64,000 nucleotides of DNA from Glandiceps talaboti (taxonomy: Eukaryota > Hemichordata > Enteropneusta > Spengelidae). The position numbers and the translations under genes were made by a program. The number at the start of each line of letters is the position of its first letter. The first letter of the stretch is position 1. Of the stretch, positions 58,661 through 64,000 are shown piece after piece. The stretch is from contig NC_135549.1 of the NCBI RefSeq assembly GCF_964340395.1, positions 35,552,332-35,616,331 on the forward strand. Reading direction: 5' to 3'. The notes beneath the pieces are model-generated. The model saw only the letters and a list, made by a program, of their open reading frames with translations, made no database searches and was not told the origin of the DNA.

Positions 58661-60094
58661 AGCAAGGGACATTGCAAATATTTTTTTCGACATTTCATAG
58701 GCGAATGTTATGCAGTGTTTTTTCGGAGTGTCTGCTGATCGACGTATGTTACCAGCACATTGTGCTGGTGACAGGTGTGGGATATTTATGACATCAATTT
58801 GAGGAGTATTTCTATGAATAATAAGCACTGGTCACCTTTGATAAACGGTTGTCTAATTCACACTGATTCCACTGAACTTTAACGATGTCTATATCGCGAG
58901 CAAACGTGAAATTTTCATAAGGACGTCGAAGGAAACGAGGTCAGTGTGACATCTCAAGCATGATCAACAATGTTTACATGAGTGAGTACAAGTAAATGTT
59001 GTCTAAACTTTAGTGGAAGAGAAATTCTGTTGATCAGACACAGACTATTTTCAAATTCTTACAACACATTGACGATAAGAAGCAAATGTGACACTGACAG
59101 ACTAGTAGTCCGTCCGTACACCATACAGGAGGCACAAACATACCACATGTGCATCTGGTTGACTGGGATTGATTGTGATCACGTAATATTTAGTACTAAC
59201 TTTATGCTGTTGCTTCCAAATATTATTGAACTGCAATCTTTCTAAACAAGTCATGGAAATTGCCAGAAACCTGATTATTTTATGACTGAATATGTTACGG
59301 TCATAAATTCCCTTACTTTCAGTTAAATTTTCTGATGGGAAGCAATACATTTAGTGTGAAATCTGATGAGCGACATTGATGGGTACAGTGACATAATTCG
59401 TAAACAAATCTAACGTTGGTAACTCTTATTTTTGTAAATGGTCCTTAAATATCAAGTACACCTGTCTTCATAGCAAACAGACATCTGAGGCCAAAATTTG
59501 CCACGAATGGATACATCATTTGACTCCACAATAAAATAAGCACGGCAATAGCTCAAAAACCTGGCCCAAATTTTATAACACTCGCACAGGTAAGAGCACC
59601 TGCAGGGGGTCGGAAAAAATCGATTACCTTTTCAGTAAACTTTGCAACACTGTATAATCAAAATTTTGTACCTGTCAATGTACTGCTGCATAGTAGAAAT
59701 ACTACTACAAAACACTTCATTGAATATTTGTAACAGTATGTTGTGAAAGTCTACGATGATTTGAAAACAGCAGTGATTTCGGAATAATATTACAAATATT
59801 GTGAGGCGCATTGCAAATATTGTTTTCAGGGAATGTCATCAGCAACTTTATAAATCATTACAGAACAATGTATTTGTCTATAACCTTGCTCGGTCGTGAT
59901 GCCAACTGTTCAGACAAATATGGGGGGGGGGGGGTGAAGGGGCGCCCTCAAACGTCAATCAGCATAGCAAATATGAGCCGGCATAGCAAATATATGCTCA
60001 AACGGATACATTTTATTGACAATAGGACCAAAAGGCACCATTCCTCTAAATTGTCTCTCACACAATGCTTTATTATTATATACTATTTAAACCC
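58661..60094. other. No gene recognised
   Basis: AT-rich sequence with a short G run (59922-59932) and similarity of 60030-60110 to 57240-57320 (CTATTTAAACCCCT(T/C)CACTTG). Otherwise nothing assignable. Confidence 0.45.
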
Positions 60095-60260
60095 CTTCAC
60101 TTGTAATAATAATGATAATAATAATAATATGTTGGGTTCTTATATAGCACTTTCCCATGCCATACTCAAAGCACTTTACAATTATTACCCCTGGCTCGGA
60201 TCAGAACTGCACAACGGCCATTTTTATTTTTTTTAGTCTTCCTCAACTCCCCGGGGAGCA
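60095..60260 (-). mobile_element. CR1/L2-type 3' tail (LINE end or SINE)
   Basis: In the minus orientation it reads TGTAAAGTGCTTTGAGTATG, then GGGAAAGTGCTATATAAGAA and (TTA)n, the typical 3' end of L2/CR1 elements. Confidence 0.7.
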
Positions 60261-60374
60261 TACAATTCATTGCAGCCATAGCGACTTTGAAAACCACAGC
60301 TCTTTGAGTACTTGTATATGTAAATCTGGACCTTTCCAAGACTTCGGTTTGGAGTACATTGCAAAGTATATTTA

Positions 60375-60935
60375 TTTTACCAAAATATCCTGCCATTTGG
60401 TTGTTACTAAGGGCATGGTCATGGTTGCTACGGCCAATTGTGTCAAAATGTTTTGAAGAAAATCTGTAGAATAACACTGACCAAATACTTTTTGTGATAA
60501 AAGGTTCTGACCAAAATTCACATTTTTACACCTATCATATCTCTGATTAGAGCATTATATGCTTAATATTTCTTCATCTACCCCAGATGCATCCTCATTA
60601 AATTTCAGCCTAATCTGCTGTGTGGTTTTGGAATTAAAGATTTTTGACCAAAAGACACATGTTTAGCCCAAATTTGCATATTACTGATGGAATCATCATG
60701 TCATGAACAAATCTTAATTTACAAATTCCTAAGAAAATTCCCACCAAATTTCAGACTGATCTGCCCAATAGTTTTGGAGGTTAAGTTTCTTGACCAAAAA
60801 CCACATTCTTTGACCTGAATCACACATATGTGATTTGAATAATTTCCCAACTATACACCCAAGGTTATAATATACCCACCAAATATTAGTCTAGCAGTTT
60901 TGACTTTAAGGTTGTTGCACAGGCTATTTTTCATC
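60375..60935 (+). repeat. Family B copy without tandem body or hairpin
   Basis: Middle segment of family B (TGCCATTTGGTTGTTACTAA through CCACCAAATATTAG). It is uninterrupted at the position where the 3771-7348 transposon entered another copy, so it serves as the empty-site reference. Confidence 0.82.
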
Positions 60936-61775
60936 CCCATTCTTTACTTAGTAAAAATGTCATAACTTTGTTAAAAATGAAGGTATTGACTCCATATGTT
61001 CACAGTTTGTTCTTTATATATTCAACATATCAGCAAAAACATTAAAATATTGTTTGTTTATGTTATGATGAAATTTGATACGTGTGTATATTAATATGTC
61101 ATATTTTTCATATTTTTCAATTTTTATAAGGCAATTGTTGTTGTTTTTTCGTTTTTTTTTCACCGCTGTCATCATAAATACAAATGTCAAATTCGTATGG
61201 TACAACTTTGCTGAAATTTAATTCCATTTGGTTGCTATTATCTGTCAAAATTGAAATTTTTGTAAGCATGTATCCCATTTACACTGAAGCAGTGTTCCCT
61301 GGCCGTTCAACTGTTGGGAAAATTCCAACCATACGTTTGTTGTCCTTGACCTAATTTATCCGATAATGGAAACCCGGATTCCCTAGCTTGTATAATAAGC
61401 AAATTAAATGATTAAGAAAATGAGCTCAAAACAGTGAAAAACAGAAGAAATGCTGTTTTTTCAGCATTTCACGAACCCTCCGCGCCGTATGTAGGAGCGC
61501 TAGTTGAAAGCATAGCTGTGAATTAGTTTCTTTGGACCCTCTAGTATGTATGGTAATCGTCATATGGTTCATATCCACCTTTAGACTACTGTAGAGACGC
61601 TCTATACAAGTAATACGTGTCGTACCGTAAAGCTTACTTATTATTACAAAGCTAGGGAGACAACAACAAACCATGCGTTGCGCAACGCTCTAGCTAGCTA
61701 TGCTCTGTGTGAAGCCTCGGTTGCTCAGCTGATCAGCCATCGCCGCATATCGCCTGAAATACGGCTAATTTGAAG
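60936..61775. other. No gene recognised
   Basis: AT-rich to about 61430, then more mixed sequence with scattered CG (CCTCCGCGCCGTATG) that could be a promoter for the short frame at 61776. Confidence 0.35.
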
Positions 61776-61904
61776 ATGCCGAAACCAAAAATAGGAAAAA
61801 GAAAGGCCAAGCTTCGTTACAATGCCTTGTCAGACGCTGGTATAAAGGCCAGGGAAGAGTACATGGAGTCGCAAGACAGAGTTACGGCGACTAGGTTAGA
61901 TTGA
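61776..61904 (+). CDS. Short basic open frame, 42 aa, unrecognised
   Basis: ATG in good context (TGAAGATGC) opens MPKPKIGKRKAKLRYNALSD and continues to a TGA at 61902. The peptide is very basic at its start and then charged and helical-looking. A possible donor (CTAG|GTTAGA) lies just before the stop, so it could be a first exon. A second open stretch at 61942-62098 contains KCGDCDADRRLIQEIEATAG and could belong to the same gene or be a decayed transposon ORF. The KxRYNALSD style also occurs in proteins of large DNA transposons, so a mobile origin is possible. Low certainty. Confidence 0.28.
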   Translation: MPKPKIGKRKAKLRYNALSDAGIKAREEYMESQDRVTATRLD

Positions 61905-62678
61905 GGCCTCGTGGTTAGACATTGCCCAGTAACCCACACAGCGCAGCCAGCCGACTAGGCGTCTACGGTCTCCGGTCTACAAGTGTGGGGACTGCGACGC
62001 TGACAGACGGCTTATACAAGAAATAGAAGCAACAGCGGGTACACAACCATTCAACGAAGATACCCCTACATACTACAGAGAGAACGCAACTTTCATTTGA
62101 CTAGACCTGTCATTCTAATATTCAATCGTCCTGCAATGTGTCAACAGTTGCGGCAGTAGTGTCGAATTTTCTCGTGGATCGTCCACAAAATGAAAGCGTG
62201 TATGGCAAGTCAGAAATTGTACTTCTGTGAATGTTTCAATGTATGGAAATATTTATGTCTACAGTAGATTTTCCGTACAGACTCATGTCATGTATCAGTT
62301 ATTATTAGATGTCCACATTATTTTTTTGTAAAACCAACACTAGAAGAAGCCATATCCAGAATAATTATGTACAATAATAAATTTCAGTAAATTTTATAAT
62401 AACACTCTTGGTCTTCTCCCAGTCATTGAGCAAGCAAGCAAGCAAGCGAATGAGATCACGAGTAAGTTTACTGTAGTGTTGAAAAAGTATGCTGCACCAA
62501 TAATGTATGGAATTCAAAATGAAATAACAAACATGACATTTCTACTGCAACAGAGTAGAAAGCAACATGGGATGGGATCCAATGATATTTTATCAACTCA
62601 ATTGTCTGGTTGTATTATACATGATCTATGATTTATTAACAAAAGTCAAAACTATCTTATAAATACACAAAACAATAT

Positions 62679-62684
62679 TTTATT
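62679..62684 (-). terminator. AATAAA polyadenylation signal for the minus-strand gene
   Basis: AATAAA in the minus orientation, 92 bp after the TAG at 62776-62778. Confidence 0.55.
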
Positions 62685-62775
62685 TATGAAATGATAAGTC
62701 CCTGTGAAAACATAGTAATTCAGATAAGTTGGGAATCGTTTACTCGTGTATCGGGCAGCATCAGTATCTAGCTAG

Positions 62776-62855
62776 CTACTCAATGCACTGTCCGCACCCG
62801 TCGACCTTTTGTACCTCTTCTTGTCTTAGCCTGTCTATTTCATTTCGGATTGATC
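62776..62855 (-). CDS. Candidate terminal exon of a small gene, ends CGQCIE
   Basis: Minus-strand acceptor (a T-rich run, then GACAG) is followed, two bases in, by SIRNEIDRLRQEEVQKVDGC and GQCIE, then TAG. The stretch looks like a short amphipathic, charged helix followed by a CxxC-type pair (CGQC). A polyadenylation signal lies downstream. It can be joined in frame to the exon at 63084-63180 only if that exon uses the second GT (GTGA|GTAAAT). With the stronger GTGAGT donor the frame would close after six codons, unless another exon lies between. I do not recognise the family. Confidence 0.45.
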
Positions 62856-63083
62856 CTGTCAAAAAAAGAAAAGAATAATGTTTAGGCCACTTTCTCATCC
62901 ATGCATGAAATCAATAAGTTACTCAGCATAGGTGAAGTGCACTATCAGGGAAAATTGCACCGACTATCTACGTAGTACTAGTACTTGGCGACAATACGTG
63001 ACGTCAATGACGGTGATACACATGTACGCATGGATAGCATAGAAACGCATCTAAATCAAAGGTTGAACGTTATATTTATTTAC

Positions 63084-63180
63084 TCACCCTCCGTCTGAGA
63101 TTTTGAGGTGAAATTGGCAGCAGGCGTCTGAATACTAGTTCATGCTGACGGCATATGAGCCTTCTACAAAATGCCGCCAT
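63084..63180 (-). CDS. Candidate first exon: mitochondrial-type presequence
   Basis: Minus-strand ATG at 63180 in strong context (GCAATGG with G at -3) gives MAAFCRRLICRQHELVFRRL followed by LPISPQNLRRR. It has many arginines, no acidic residue except one glutamate, and alternating hydrophobic residues, as in a mitochondrial targeting sequence. The exon runs to GTGAGT (ends 63088, phase 0) or to the overlapping GTAAAT (ends 63084, phase 1). The latter joins the terminal exon to give a 58-residue protein. Upstream sequence has scattered CG and no in-frame ATG. Function unknown. Nearby IMMP1L is also mitochondrial, but no link can be drawn from position alone. Confidence 0.45.
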
Positions 63181-63404
63181 TGCGTGATGTGGGCCTTGGA
63201 TACAGAGAGTCATCGTTGAGGGCGCATCAGACTCCCCAGCAAAATACAAACATGTCAATTCCAGTCACAGTTTGAGGTCGATTTACCTGTACATTTCCTG
63301 TTTGCTCCTTGCTAATTCTTATTCAAATGTGTATAAATACATTTATTGAATTGAATTTACATATTTTTATTGAGAATTTTAACTGACGTCCTAGCCTGTG
63401 CAAC

Positions 63405-63640
63405 TCCCTTAAGTTGTTTACACACATACACACACACACAGACAGACCGACAGACAGACACTTTGCCATGCCTATACCACTACTAAACCTTGTCAGTTCA
63501 ACTGTGTTAAAAAGAAGATGAAAACTGGGAAGGGTAGGCAAGTGAATAAAAATTTCGAAAATGTATGCAAACATGTCTACCATGCCCATAGCATAGCAAC
63601 AGTCAAATACAGTTGTGCTACAATGCACGGCATTACCCAA
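63405..63640 (+). repeat. Family B terminal part
   Basis: CA/CAGA microsatellite (63421-63462), the end hairpin in degenerate form (ACCACTACTAAACC..GTTCAACTGTG), then fragments of ~110-bp units and GTTGTGCTACAATGC. Confidence 0.7.
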
Positions 63641-64000
63641 AATGCAGTATGATTCATATGTGTGGAGATCGAAGGCACCGACATACTTTGTTGTTGGTTC
63701 TACACATGCATTACATTGTATATGTCACTTTTGAAGAAAATGTCTGACAGCTATCATCCCTGCTGTCCCAAAGTAATCATTTTTTTAAAAAGAAATAAAA
63801 TTTATTCACAGACAAAAATGTATTTGTCTCTTTCTTTTTGCTCAGAAGTCAGAGTTTAGTACACATCATTTACCGAGTTGTTGGTGCGTATAGTAGCGTA
63901 GGTCTAAGTTTATCTGCTCTGCATAGAGTCCAGGAATGCATCGTTTACTTATCGTGGTTTGCAACCCTGCTGTACCCTAATCACAATTTAGACTATTAAA
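63641..64000. other. No gene recognised
   Basis: AT-rich sequence to the window edge. No exon matching the IMMP1L C-terminus is visible. Confidence 0.4.

Noticed and set aside
53200-64000. Search for the last IMMP1L exon (GHVWLEGDN-like phrase)
   Set aside because: No acceptor followed by such a phrase was seen on the + strand, so no C-terminal exon is annotated.

Overview
This window is nuclear DNA of an animal. It has GT-AG introns, AATAAA signals, several clades of non-LTR retrotransposon, DNA transposons with terminal inverted repeats and target-site duplications, and long microsatellites. It is AT-rich, gene-poor and dense in repeats. The repeat landscape would suit a marine invertebrate such as a lancelet, hemichordate or similar animal, but that is an impression and the sequence does not prove a species.

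The one gene I recognise firmly is IMMP1L, the catalytic subunit 1 of the mitochondrial inner-membrane peptidase, on the + strand. Three coding exons are visible (32234-32344, 46294-46382, 53073-53196), and their splice phases join perfectly. They carry the start codon, the GPSMEPT catalytic-serine box and the KRVI catalytic-lysine box. The C-terminal exon is not found and probably lies beyond the window. Two other gene ends are proposed with less certainty. One is a first coding exon on the minus strand (17427-17561). The other is a two-exon minus-strand gene at 62776-63180 for a very small protein with a mitochondrial-type presequence and a C-terminal CxxC.

Almost everything else is mobile DNA, much of it nested. 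1-1500: 3' part of an L1/Tx1-like LINE joined to a 151-bp tandem-repeat element (family A, 1500-2510). 3225-8300: family B repeat split by a 3.58-kb DNA transposon (3771-7348) whose ends are arrays of a ~22-bp motif. 8.3-13.3 kb: mostly unique sequence. 13.3-15.1 kb: family D and family B elements. 16.2-19.3 kb: two large foldback elements. 21.8-27.5 kb: two hAT-like elements and a dead pogo-like transposase. 28.5-31.4 kb: two CR1/Jockey-type LINE fragments. 32.3-46.3 kb (IMMP1L intron 1): families A, B, C and D, a 2.6-kb palindrome-rich inverted-repeat element and an APE-type LINE. 46.4-50.6 kb (intron 2): a nearly complete L1/Tx1-like LINE with a 12-bp target duplication. 51-53 kb: minisatellites and an inverted-repeat element. 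53.5-58.7 kb: a local tandem duplication. 60-64 kb: LINE tail, family B copies and the small minus-strand gene.

The most interesting themes are these. (1) Several non-homologous repeat families (A, B, C and partly D) share one layout: long-period tandem repeats, a short conserved block, a microsatellite and a terminal hairpin, which in A-C ends in CTAA. This suggests Helitron-like non-autonomous elements. (2) Two minisatellites (29 and 35 bp) have grown out of conserved protein motifs inside two different LINEs. (3) Young insertions sit within 1-50 bp of all three visible IMMP1L splice donors.
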